Assembly (NCBI GenBank): GCA_025929805.1
Contig: JAICPP010000015.1
Span: 1-25,425, forward strand
Direction: 5' to 3'
Length of the DNA: 25,425 nucleotides
Origin: Gemmatimonadales bacterium
Lineage (GTDB): Bacteria > Gemmatimonadota > Gemmatimonadetes > Gemmatimonadales > GWC2-71-9
The number at the start of each line of letters is the position of its first letter. The first letter of the stretch is position 1. The notes under the pieces are model-generated. The model saw only the letters and a program-made list of their open reading frames with translations, searched no databases and was not told the origin of the DNA. This document shows, piece after piece, positions 14,555 through 21,922 of this stretch. A program made the translations under genes and the position numbers.

Positions 14555-15463
14555 TTAACGCCTGGAGGTTCTTGCCGTATCAGCCGGAGTGGAAGAGGGT
14601 ACCGTGGCCTTGGGCTCGTCATCCTCTTCCTTCTCTTGCTCGATCGGAAACACGGGAACCCCGTAGTCCTTGAGAATACGCTGGATTTCGGGTCCCTTCC
14701 GTTCGATCACCCCTTGAAGACTATCCCGAAGGGCGCCTTCGCGTCGGCGGACCGCCATGCCGATGTTGTAGCGGAAGGGAAGGTCGGCCACCGAGTCGCG
14801 ATCTGGCAGGGGCTGGATTCGCAGCCGGACCGGCGACCGCGTGGCGAAATAGCCGGCCAACGGTCCCCAGACGATCGCCACGTCCACCTCTCCCTTGGCC
14901 ACCCCGTTGATGACGTCCTCCGGCCGATCCTCCTCGTTGTACATCGCGGAGTATCCCCTCAGGTTGCCCACCACGCCATAGTGGCTCAGGGCCTGGGTTG
15001 GGGGCAGCTGCTCATCCGAGGGAAGCAGAGTGATGCCGATCCTCGCCTTCTTGAGCCGGGGGTCGGCCAGCGACTTGATGTCGGCCAGCTTGCTGTCGGC
15101 CCGAGTCACTAAAACGTACCCCGATCGATAGTACGGATTTGTGGTGCCGGCCATGTCCAGCCCACCGGGAGCCTGAATGATGAGGTCACAATACATCCCA
15201 TTCAGGATCCGGAAGTAGCCCCGCCGGACCGGGTACCAGATGTACTCTAGCTTGGACTTCCACTCCGAGGCGATGAGCTCGGCGATCTTGTTCTCGAATC
15301 CCTCTCCCTTCTGGTTGGAAAAGGGCAGGTTGTCCGGATCGGCGCAGACCCGAAGAAGGCCTGGCTGCGGCGGGCTAGGCCGCTGGGCCAGGGCCGGCGC
15401 GGCCGCAAGTGCGCCGAAGAGGCCGGAGAATGCCAGAGGCCGAAGCAGGGATGCTCGGAACAT
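14555..15463 (-). CDS. xoxJ: Periplasmic substrate-binding-like protein XoxJ (MxaJ family)
   Basis: A 302-residue precursor with a signal peptide (1 to about 26, APALAQ). The mature part has the fold of extracellular solute-binding proteins: 'LRVCADPDNLPFSNQKGEGFENKIAELIA' at the start, 'YFRILNGMYCDLIIQAPGGLDM', and a hinge region 'VAIVWGPLAGYF'. This is the signature of the quinoprotein-dehydrogenase-associated family (XoxJ/MxaJ). XoxJ is needed for full XoxF activity in methylotrophs, probably as an activating or maturation partner rather than as an ABC transporter component. No ABC permease or ATPase is nearby, in agreement. The charged tail (about 275-302) is low-complexity. It is separated from xoxF by a 174-bp gap with two hairpins. 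Confidence 0.88.
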   Translation of the reverse strand: MFRASLLRPLAFSGLFGALAAAPALAQRPSPPQPGLLRVCADPDNLPFSNQKGEGFENKIAELIASEWKSKLEYIWYPVRRGYFRILNGMYCDLIIQAPGGLDMAGTTNPYYRSGYVLVTRADSKLADIKSLADPRLKKARIGITLLPSDEQLPPTQALSHYGVVGNLRGYSAMYNEEDRPEDVINGVAKGEVDVAIVWGPLAGYFATRSPVRLRIQPLPDRDSVADLPFRYNIGMAVRRREGALRDSLQGVIERKGPEIQRILKDYGVPVFPIEQEKEEDDEPKATVPSSTPADTARTSRR

Positions 15464-15538
15464 TGCGGGCCAGACCTTTCCTTTGGGGCACTGTTCGGGC
15501 TCGTTGGCGAGTCCCCGACTATGCGCCCGGTGGAACGA

Positions 15539-15571
15539 ACGGCGCCGGAGCGAACAGCACTCCGGCGCCGT
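15539..15571 (-). terminator. Strong hairpin between xoxF and xoxJ
   Basis: A perfect 12-bp stem, ACGGCGCCGGAG (15539-15550) with CTCCGGCGCCGT (15560-15571), and a 9-nt loop. In the minus transcript the stem is followed by a mildly U-containing stretch (TTCGTTCC), not a true U-run. It may act as a partial terminator or mRNA-stabilising element that makes xoxF more abundant than xoxJG. Confidence 0.65.
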
Positions 15572-15603
15572 CTCACTGCTTCGAAATGTACCCCGTTGGA
15601 AAT

Positions 15604-15619
15604 GGAGGGTATACCCTCC
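15604..15619. promoter_or_regulatory. 16-bp perfect palindrome after xoxF
   Basis: GGAGGGTATACCCTCC is a perfect palindrome 18 bp beyond the xoxF stop codon (15638). As DNA it could be a dimeric regulator site for a promoter of xoxJ. As RNA it folds to a 6-bp stem with a UAUA tetraloop. It lies upstream of the larger hairpin in the same gap. Confidence 0.5.
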
Positions 15620-15637
15620 TACACCTTAGGGTTGCTG

Positions 15638-17488
15638 CTACCGTCCCCGCGGCGACCAGGGGTTCTTGAGAGCGAACACCGTCATCACGCCACCCTGGTT
15701 GCTGAAGTTCCCCGCGTCGCCGAACGCACCGAGCGCGCCCAGACCTGCGGTGGGATCTTCGGCGCCGATGCCGGCAGCAACGCCGATACCGGCCCAGCCA
15801 CCGATGCCGGAGTAGACCGCTACATACTGCTGGCCGTCAGGGGCGTTGTAGGTCATCGGGTTGCCGATGATGCCCGAGGGGGTCTTATACTGCCATAGCA
15901 CTTTGCCACTCTTCTGGTCAAGCGCCTTCAGCCAGCCTTCCATGGTGCCGTAGAAGACCAGGCCACCGGCCGTGGTGAGCGCCCCACCGTACGCGGCGAG
16001 GTTCTCCTTCTGCTCCCACACAACCCGGCCCTTCATCGGATCCCAGGCAATGAACCGGCCGCGGTGACCGCCCGGGCCCGGGAACATCCGCACGATCGCG
16101 CCGACGTAGGGCTGGCCGGCCGTGTACTTCACCTCGACGCCTTCATAGTCCATGCAGATGTGATTTGCCGGGACGTAGAAGTGGCCGGTCATCGGCGAGT
16201 AGGCCGCGGGCTGCTGATCCTTGAAGCCGATCGCCGCGGGGCAGATGCCCTCGGTGTTCTTCTTCGAGGTAGTGCCGTACTTGGGATCCTTCTCCGGCAC
16301 GCCCGTGGTCAGGTCCACCCGCTTGGCCCAATTGACCGGGCCATAGGGCTGAGCCACGACTACCTTGCCGTTCGTCCGATCGACGGTATAGGCGAACCCG
16401 TTCCGGTCGAAGTGTGCCAGCAGCTTCTTGCCGCCGCTCTCGAACAGCACGTTCTCGTTCACGCCGTCATAGTCCCACTCATCGTGGGGCGTCATCTGGT
16501 ATGCCCACTTCGCCTGTCCGGTCTCCGGGTTGCGGGCGAAGATGGTCATGGACCACTTGTTGTCGCCCGGGCGCTGATCGGGGTTCCAGCTGCCAGGGTT
16601 CCCGGTGCTGTAATAGAAGAGGTTCAGCTCGGGGTCGTAGGAATACCAGCCCCAGGTCGTGCCGCCGCCCCGCTTCCACTCATCGCCCTGCCAGGTCGAG
16701 ACCCCGAGGTCCTTACCCTTGTGCGACGGATAGTTGGCATTCGCGTCGCCCTGGATCATGACTTCGCTGTCGGGACCAGTCGAGTAGGCGGTCCACATGT
16801 GCTTGCCGTCGTTCACATTGTACGCCGAGACCCGGCCACGCACACCGAACTCACCGCCGGAAATCCCGGAGATGACGATATCCTTGATCACGATCGGTGC
16901 GTTGGTCATCGTGGCGCCCTGCTTGTAGCCGGTGGCCTCATTGCCCGAGGCGGACCGGTCGGGGTGCCTCACCTTCCACAGCTCCTTACCGCTCTTGGCG
17001 TCGAGCGCGAGCAGCTCACCCTGGAGCAGCTGGATGAAGATCTTACCGCTAGGGTGATAGGCGGTGCCCCGATTGACCAGGTCGCAACAGGCGATAGGAA
17101 TCGCGTCGGGTGACTGGTTGGGGACATGCTTCCAGATCAGCGGCGCACCGGGCTTCGACAGGTCGAGCGCGTACACAATGTTCGGGAAGGACGTGTTGAC
17201 GTACATCACGTTGCCAATGACGAGCGGATTGCCCTCGTGCCCCCGAAGTGTCCCGGTCGAGAACGACCAGACCGGCCGGAGCTCGGCCACGTTGGAAGTC
17301 GTGATCTGCCGGAGCGGGCTGAACCGCTGGAGGCCATAATCACGACCAGTCATGTGCCATTCGCCCTCCGGCGTATTCAGGGTCCAAGCTCCTGACCGCG
17401 CCTGTTGGGCGCTGGCCGACAGCGCCACGGCTAGTGAAAGCCCCGCGGCGAGCCCGCCAGACACTACCTTCTGCGCAACACGGTTCAT
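15638..17488 (-). CDS. xoxF: PQQ-dependent, lanthanide-type methanol dehydrogenase XoxF
   Basis: Oxidises methanol (to formaldehyde, possibly on to formate) in the periplasm using PQQ and a lanthanide. The 616-residue precursor has a signal peptide (about 1-28, SASAQQ). The eight-bladed quinoprotein propeller has tryptophan-docking motifs, the vicinal disulfide pair C134-C135 that stacks on PQQ, E213 (GGEFGVRG) and N297 (STGNPGSWN) as metal ligands, and catalytic D339 in TPHDEWDYDG. D341, two residues after the catalytic Asp, is the extra ligand diagnostic of Ln-dependent XoxF (calcium MxaF has Ala or Ser there). The Gly-rich segment near 570-600 is typical of the C-terminus. Its XoxF subclade cannot be decided by eye. 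It is first in its operon with a long upstream region, and no mxaI small-subunit gene is present. Confidence 0.96.
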   Translation of the reverse strand: MNRVAQKVVSGGLAAGLSLAVALSASAQQARSGAWTLNTPEGEWHMTGRDYGLQRFSPLRQITTSNVAELRPVWSFSTGTLRGHEGNPLVIGNVMYVNTSFPNIVYALDLSKPGAPLIWKHVPNQSPDAIPIACCDLVNRGTAYHPSGKIFIQLLQGELLALDAKSGKELWKVRHPDRSASGNEATGYKQGATMTNAPIVIKDIVISGISGGEFGVRGRVSAYNVNDGKHMWTAYSTGPDSEVMIQGDANANYPSHKGKDLGVSTWQGDEWKRGGGTTWGWYSYDPELNLFYYSTGNPGSWNPDQRPGDNKWSMTIFARNPETGQAKWAYQMTPHDEWDYDGVNENVLFESGGKKLLAHFDRNGFAYTVDRTNGKVVVAQPYGPVNWAKRVDLTTGVPEKDPKYGTTSKKNTEGICPAAIGFKDQQPAAYSPMTGHFYVPANHICMDYEGVEVKYTAGQPYVGAIVRMFPGPGGHRGRFIAWDPMKGRVVWEQKENLAAYGGALTTAGGLVFYGTMEGWLKALDQKSGKVLWQYKTPSGIIGNPMTYNAPDGQQYVAVYSGIGGWAGIGVAAGIGAEDPTAGLGALGAFGDAGNFSNQGGVMTVFALKNPWSPRGR

Positions 17489-18168
17489 AACAGACCTCAG
17501 GGAAAAAGGGTGATTCTCTACTGCATTCCATCGGTGTACGACTTGCCGATAGGTCGGGCGGCGAAGTGGGCTCGTTTGCCTCGAGAGCCGGCCCGGGCCA
17601 GACTACGGGACCGACGTTCAAACGCTGATGTGCACTGGAGGCCCGCGCTCGACTGTCGGGAGCATCCACCGGCGAAGTGCCCTGGCGCCGGCTCCGGCGC
17701 GCAGCAGCGGTCTCCACTGGATGGATTCGGAAGCGCGATCGAATGAACGAAGCGTCGCGCGAATTGGACTCAGGGATGTGAAAGCGGAAAACAGGGGAAG
17801 GTGGTGAATCGACTGGCGCTGATGCATGCGCCAGGTGCAGCGCTGCCACAGGTGATTGGGCCAGCCGTTTCCGGGCGAGCCCACGAGCCAGGGGTTAAAC
17901 ACCAACGGAGTAGTGCCAGCACAGCGAAGCGATCCCATCACATCCCTCAGGGCGTCGGCTGAACCCGCAGTGTGCCAGTATGAGGCTGCAGTTGGGAGGC
18001 AACTACCATATTAGGCCATAGCCGCCGCAGTGTTCTCTGGATCCTCCCCCGCAGCGCGGGGTCAGCGCGAATGACTGAACGGGCCCTTCTACACCGACCA
18101 GCAGACCCGCCAAGTCGGCGATTACGGGAGGCTTAGAGGGGTCAGTATACATCTCGAAAAATGAACTG
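17489..18168. other. 680-bp non-coding region upstream of xoxF
   Basis: The only long gap in the window, between beta-RFAP synthase and xoxF, both on the minus strand. It must contain the xoxF promoter. Frames in it have no recognisable protein, start context or codon pattern. Visible structures are the near-palindrome GCGCCGG-CT-CCGGCGC (17685-17700), a short stem AGTTG/CAACT near 17993-18007, and the hairpin CCCCGC-AGC-GCGGGG (18047-18061), which may end the H4MPT operon transcript. I see no rRNA or tRNA, and I cannot place -35/-10 boxes with confidence. Confidence 0.6.
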
Positions 18169-19146
18169 TCAATCAGATTGCAGGGGTCCAGCCGAGGCCC
18201 AAACGCGGGCTCCCTGGGCGGCGAATCCGCCCCGGAACACCTGTCCGCCGGGCCCCAACAGGTGAGTTACCCGGGTGGCCAATTCCGCGGCCGCATCATC
18301 CGAGTCCACCAATCCGTAGGCGGCAGGGCCCCAGGAGCTCTGGCCCACTCCCACCGCTCCCAGCCGGGCCAGCTCGGCGATCAGCCGCTCGGTGGGACCG
18401 GGGGCAAAGATCCCTCCCTGCTGGGCAGCAAACCAGGCTCCGGTGATCCGTTGTACCGTTGACAAGGCATCACCGAAGCTGGGAAGGTCTGCTTCTACCA
18501 ATGCGGGGAGCAGCTGCATGAGAACCAGGTGGGATACCCGCTCCACCTCGCGGTCCGGTGGCGAGGGAAGCCGCTCGAACGCCTCCGCCTCGGCATCCCC
18601 GCTGAGACCCCGGCCCCCGGGAGGTACGGCCACCACGCAGCGCCAGCCGGGAGGTATGGGGAGGCGGGCCAGGAGGGGAGCTATTTTTCCCGATCCAGGC
18701 TTCCGCCCACCCTCCACGATGAAACCTCCCAGGGCAAAGGTCCAGGTTCCGATCGCCGAGCGTTTGCCCCGCCCAGTCGAGCGCGCAAGCTCCAGGGGGT
18801 CGGCGGCGCTGCCGTGCAACTCCGCCAGCGCGCGTGCTACCGCGAGGCCGAGCTGAGTGCCAGACCCCAGTCCGGAGTGGCTGGGGATTGCACGATGGAT
18901 GCGCAGGTGTGCTCCTCCGGGGAGCCCCTGGTAGGCGAGCCAGCGGCTGGCGAACTCCATAGCTCGGTCGGCGTCCGGACCTTCCGCTGTGACCCTCTTT
19001 CCTGGTTTGACCTCGATCAGGAGCGAGGGCGAGGGGATGGCCGCGCCGAGGCCGCCGAAGCAGCGGCCCAGTCGCCCGCGGAGATCCAGCACACCGAAAT
19101 GGAGACGTGCGGGGGCTTCGACGAAGATGCTACCGGTTTCGGACAT
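18169..19146 (-). CDS. mptG: Beta-ribofuranosylaminobenzene 5'-phosphate synthase (MptG-like)
   Basis: Condenses p-aminobenzoate with PRPP, with loss of CO2 and PPi, the first committed step of tetrahydromethanopterin synthesis. The 325-residue protein is of the GHMP-kinase fold. 'VEAPARLHFGVLDLRGRLGRCFGGLG' at the start and the glycine-rich 'IPSHSGLGSGTQLGLAVARAL' (residues about 89-109) are characteristic of this family. 'GVGQSSWGPAAYG' is the conserved C-terminal segment. Found only in organisms with H4MPT, it is the best single marker of that pathway here. It overlaps the DUF447 gene by 17 nt and uses p-aminobenzoate, which the adjacent pabA/pabB pair would make. It is the last gene of the operon. 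Confidence 0.92.
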   Translation of the reverse strand: MSETGSIFVEAPARLHFGVLDLRGRLGRCFGGLGAAIPSPSLLIEVKPGKRVTAEGPDADRAMEFASRWLAYQGLPGGAHLRIHRAIPSHSGLGSGTQLGLAVARALAELHGSAADPLELARSTGRGKRSAIGTWTFALGGFIVEGGRKPGSGKIAPLLARLPIPPGWRCVVAVPPGGRGLSGDAEAEAFERLPSPPDREVERVSHLVLMQLLPALVEADLPSFGDALSTVQRITGAWFAAQQGGIFAPGPTERLIAELARLGAVGVGQSSWGPAAYGLVDSDDAAAELATRVTHLLGPGGQVFRGGFAAQGARVWASAGPLQSD

Positions 19147-19675
19147 ACTGAGTCAGAAGATCCATCGCCTCCCGCTCCCGGGGACCCGCGGTCTTATCCA
19201 CTATCACTTGCAGACGGGCATACTCCTCCCGGATCTGCTCCGCGGGGAGAAGGTGAGTCCGGGTGGCGAGAATGGCTGCCTCGAGCACGGCGTGACGCGC
19301 CCGGTTGAAGCCAATGAACTCCCGGCGGCTGCCGCGATGCACCACACGAGCATCGATTCGAGCACGGGGCGGAGTGGCATCGATTGCCTGCACCTCCAGC
19401 TCCCTCCAGGAGCATGCAGCCTCCAACACCGCACCACGAACCACTGTCGCGGGCAGAGAAGGAAATTGTGGACTGGAGATGGCCCCCTGGGCGAACAGCA
19501 TCGCGTCATCCGTCAGATTTACCACCGCGGCCCGGCTTTGGCTCAGGTTGCGAAAGGTGGTGGTCTCGAGGAAGGGCTTCAGCACTATCGTCTCTTCACC
19601 CCACTCCACTCCCATAGGGGCGAAGTTGATCACCCCTCCAGGGTCCATGGTGGTGACGATGGTCTCGAGGATCAC
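19130..19675 (-). CDS. DUF447 family protein of H4MPT biosynthesis clusters
   Basis: A 181-residue protein with a FMN-binding split-barrel-like fold, recognised by 'ILETIVTT' at the start, 'NFAPMGVEW' and 'VLKPFLETTTFRNL' (about residues 17-43), 'VVNLTDDAMLFAQGA', and the later 'FNRARHAVLEAAILATRTHLL'. Members are restricted to methanogens and H4MPT-containing bacteria and are needed for H4MPT formation in methylotrophs, but the reaction is not established to my knowledge. The GTG start (19675) overlaps the pabA stop by 4 nt, and its end overlaps beta-RFAP synthase, so translation of all three is coupled. Confidence 0.87.
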   Translation of the reverse strand: MILETIVTTMDPGGVINFAPMGVEWGEETIVLKPFLETTTFRNLSQSRAAVVNLTDDAMLFAQGAISSPQFPSLPATVVRGAVLEAACSWRELEVQAIDATPPRARIDARVVHRGSRREFIGFNRARHAVLEAAILATRTHLLPAEQIREEYARLQVIVDKTAGPREREAMDLLTQYVRNR

Positions 19676-20346
19676 CGGACCAGGTCGGCCGGCGGCGGAG
19701 CTGAAGAGAGGGTGCTGGTTTCGAGTGAAGGGATTGCCAGCGCGCCATCCGCCGCCCGGGGCACCGGTCGTGGCGCAGCCGGCACTCCGTGCAGGAAGTG
19801 ATCCAGCAAGCGATATCCGTGCTCGCTCAGCACCGATTCGGGATGAAACTGGACCCCATATACCGGGTGCTCCACGTGCTGGACCGCCATGATCTCACCG
19901 TCCTCCGAGGTGGCGGTGACGGTGAGCGATGGTGGAACCGAAGCGGGCGCGATGACCAGTGAGTGGTACCGGGTGGCCAGGAACGGGGTGGGAAGACCGG
20001 AGAAGAGGCCGATGCCTGAGTGATGAATGCGGGACGTTTTCCCGTGGATGGGCATCCCGGCCCGAACGATCTCTCCACCATAGGCGGCGCCGATGCACTG
20101 ATGTCCGAGGCACACACCGAGAATCGGGATGTCTGCCCCAACTCGCCGGACCAGCTCGGTCGAGATTCCCGCTTCGCTGGGTGAGCAGGGCCCGGGAGAG
20201 ATGATGATGTGTGAGGGTGCCAGTCCGAGGATCTCGTCGACCTCGACGGCATCGTGGCGACGCACCAGCGGAGCTTCGCCCAGCTCCTGCACGTAGCGCG
20301 CAAGATTGTAGACGAAGGAGTCGTAGTTGTCGATGAGTAGGATCAT
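19672..20346 (-). CDS. pabA: Aminodeoxychorismate synthase glutamine amidotransferase subunit
   Basis: Releases ammonia from glutamine for PabB. Class I amidotransferase: 'ILLIDNYDSFVYNLA' at the start, the catalytic Cys in 'GVCLGHQCIG' (about residue 79), and His-Glu in 'YGVQFHPESV'. The enzyme core ends near residue 190. A further ~35-residue Pro/Ala/Ser-rich tail (VPAAPRPVPRA...) is an addition not needed for activity. The sequence cannot itself tell PabA from TrpG, but the neighbour's KGT motif and the H4MPT setting favour p-aminobenzoate. The start is ATG at 20346. An inverted repeat array fills the gap to pabB. Confidence 0.9.
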   Translation of the reverse strand: MILLIDNYDSFVYNLARYVQELGEAPLVRRHDAVEVDEILGLAPSHIIISPGPCSPSEAGISTELVRRVGADIPILGVCLGHQCIGAAYGGEIVRAGMPIHGKTSRIHHSGIGLFSGLPTPFLATRYHSLVIAPASVPPSLTVTATSEDGEIMAVQHVEHPVYGVQFHPESVLSEHGYRLLDHFLHGVPAAPRPVPRAADGALAIPSLETSTLSSAPPPADLVR

Positions 20347-20350
20347 TGTT

Positions 20351-20440
20351 TCAGTCGTGAGTTGCCAGCCGCCAGTCCTCAGTGGATGAAGGCGAGAAAA
20401 TCGTCTACCCTGGTGACTGACGACTGGCGGCTTGGGACTC
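20351..20440. repeat. Inverted pair of degenerate 7-bp arrays (locus 3)
   Basis: The left arm (20351-20389) has units such as GTTGCCA, GCCGCCA, GTCCTCA. The right arm (20411-20440), read on the minus strand, gives GCCGCCA, GTCGTCA, GTCACCA. A 17-bp core differs at one position between the arms. The right arm is inside the end of pabB and encodes its last residues (ESQAASRQSPG), and the pabB stop codon lies just beyond the arm. The consensus of units differs from loci 1, 2 and 4, but the architecture is the same. Confidence 0.75.
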
Positions 20441-21922
20441 TACCAACGTTTCAATCAGCCCTCTCGCCTTGTCCAGCGTTTCCCGGTACTCGAGCTCGGG
20501 ATCCGAGTCGGCGACGATGCCGCCTCCGGCCTGAAAGTATACCTGCTCACCGAGCGCCAGACAGGTTCGGATGACGATGCTGGTGTCCATTGCGCCCGAG
20601 GCGCTGATGTATCCGATCGAGCCGCAATACACGCCGCGCCGGGTGGGCTCCAGCTCCGCTATGATCTCCATGGCTCGCACCTTTGGAGCCCCGGTAATGG
20701 AGCCCCCGGGAAACGCGGCTCGGATGAGATCAGTGGCATCTGCTCCTGCCTCGAGCTCCCCGACGACTGTCGACACGAGGTGGTGGACCGTCGGATGATG
20801 CTCCAGCGCAAAAAGCTCCGGCACTCGTACCGTCCCCGGACGACACACCCGAGAGAGATCGTTGCGCAGGAGATCCACAATCATCACGTTCTCCGCCCGG
20901 TCTTTCTCGCTCTCGGCGAGCGCGCGCCCCAGGGCTGCGTCGTGCATGGGGCCCAGGCCCCTCGGCCGGGTGCCTTTGATTGGTCGGGTCTCGACCTGAC
21001 GGCGTTCAGCGTCCAGCCGCAGAAAGCGCTCCGGTGAGGCGCTTAGGACCTGAAAATTTCCCAAGTCCAGATAGGCGGCGAAGGGAGCCGGGTTGCGGCG
21101 CCGCAGCCGCTGGTAGAGCGCGAAAGGAGGCTCCCCGAGCCGACTCTGAAAACGTTGGGAGAGATTGGCCTGAAAGATGTCTCCAGCGACGATGTAATCC
21201 CGTACCCGGGTGACTGCGTCGAGATAACCACGATGGGTGAAGGTCGAGCGGAGGCCGATTTCAGCGGCTCCATCGATACCGGTGACCGGATACGCAGGTG
21301 CCGAGACGCCGGCGAACGGTGCTTCCACCTGCCGAGCGGCGGCGCTCCGTCCCTCCGCCGCTCCGCGTCCGCGCATTCCAAGGTGCTCGCGCACCAGGTC
21401 CCTTCTCTCCCGCGCACGCCGCTCCCTGCCCAATCCCGTCTCCGGCATCCCGGTAGACACCAGCCATGCGGCTCCGACTTGGTGATCCCATGCGATCACC
21501 CAGTCATAGAGTCCGAGTATCACATCAAAAATGGAGAGATCGTCGTACCGCGTGGGCGGAAGCTTTTCCAGCACTGCGCCCCAGTCGTACCCGATGTAAC
21601 CGGCCAGCCCACCCTGAAACGGAGGAATTCCCGACACCGGAGGAACCGGCCCGGGGGGCAGGAGAGACCGGGCAAGGCTCAGTGCATCGCCCGAGACCGA
21701 CTCCCAGCCACCCTTGAGGCCGCGCCGGATCTCGGTGCTGTGTCCTTTGCTCCGGACAACCGAGATGGGGTCGGCGGTAAGAAAGGAAAACTGGGCATCG
21801 CTGTGCCGGGACGCGGCACTGTCCAGAAACACGAGATAGGGCAGATCCAGGAAACGGCCACAGATCTCCGCCGGGTCGGCGGTCTCTCCCAGCGGCTCCA
21901 CCACCGCGAGGCCACCGCTCAT
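20405..21922 (-). CDS. pabB: Aminodeoxychorismate synthase component I
   Basis: Converts chorismate and ammonia to 4-amino-4-deoxychorismate, the precursor of p-aminobenzoate, here feeding beta-RFAP synthase as well as folate. The 505-residue protein has the chorismate-binding domain at its C-terminal half: 'PIKGTRPRG' (the Lys is typical of PabB, whereas TrpE has Ala), 'ENVMIVDLLRNDLSRVC', 'PGGSITGAPKVRAMEII' and 'GVYCGSIGYISASG'. No separate lyase (PabC) domain is fused. The ATG at 21922 overlaps the dihydropteroate-synthase-like gene (ATGA). The last 11 residues derive from the repeat array at its end. Confidence 0.93.
   Translation of the reverse strand: MSGGLAVVEPLGETADPAEICGRFLDLPYLVFLDSAASRHSDAQFSFLTADPISVVRSKGHSTEIRRGLKGGWESVSGDALSLARSLLPPGPVPPVSGIPPFQGGLAGYIGYDWGAVLEKLPPTRYDDLSIFDVILGLYDWVIAWDHQVGAAWLVSTGMPETGLGRERRARERRDLVREHLGMRGRGAAEGRSAAARQVEAPFAGVSAPAYPVTGIDGAAEIGLRSTFTHRGYLDAVTRVRDYIVAGDIFQANLSQRFQSRLGEPPFALYQRLRRRNPAPFAAYLDLGNFQVLSASPERFLRLDAERRQVETRPIKGTRPRGLGPMHDAALGRALAESEKDRAENVMIVDLLRNDLSRVCRPGTVRVPELFALEHHPTVHHLVSTVVGELEAGADATDLIRAAFPGGSITGAPKVRAMEIIAELEPTRRGVYCGSIGYISASGAMDTSIVIRTCLALGEQVYFQAGGGIVADSDPELEYRETLDKARGLIETLVESQAASRQSPG

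Noticed and set aside
14555..15463. ABC transporter solute-binding protein
   Set aside because: No permease or ATPase nearby, and the sequence matches the quinoprotein-dehydrogenase-associated XoxJ/MxaJ group.
15638..17488. Calcium-dependent MxaF or another PQQ alcohol dehydrogenase
   Set aside because: The second Asp in DEWDYDG marks the lanthanide type, and no mxaI small-subunit gene follows.
17340..17941. Minus-strand open frames of 100-170 codons upstream of and overlapping the xoxF start
   Set aside because: Arg/Ser/Pro-rich composition typical of out-of-frame GC-rich DNA, no family resemblance, no ribosome-binding site; one runs over the xoxF signal peptide.
20405..21922. Anthranilate synthase (TrpE/TrpG) instead of PabB/PabA
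   Set aside because: PIKGT with Lys is the PabB form, the genes lie inside an H4MPT operon, and no other trp genes are near.
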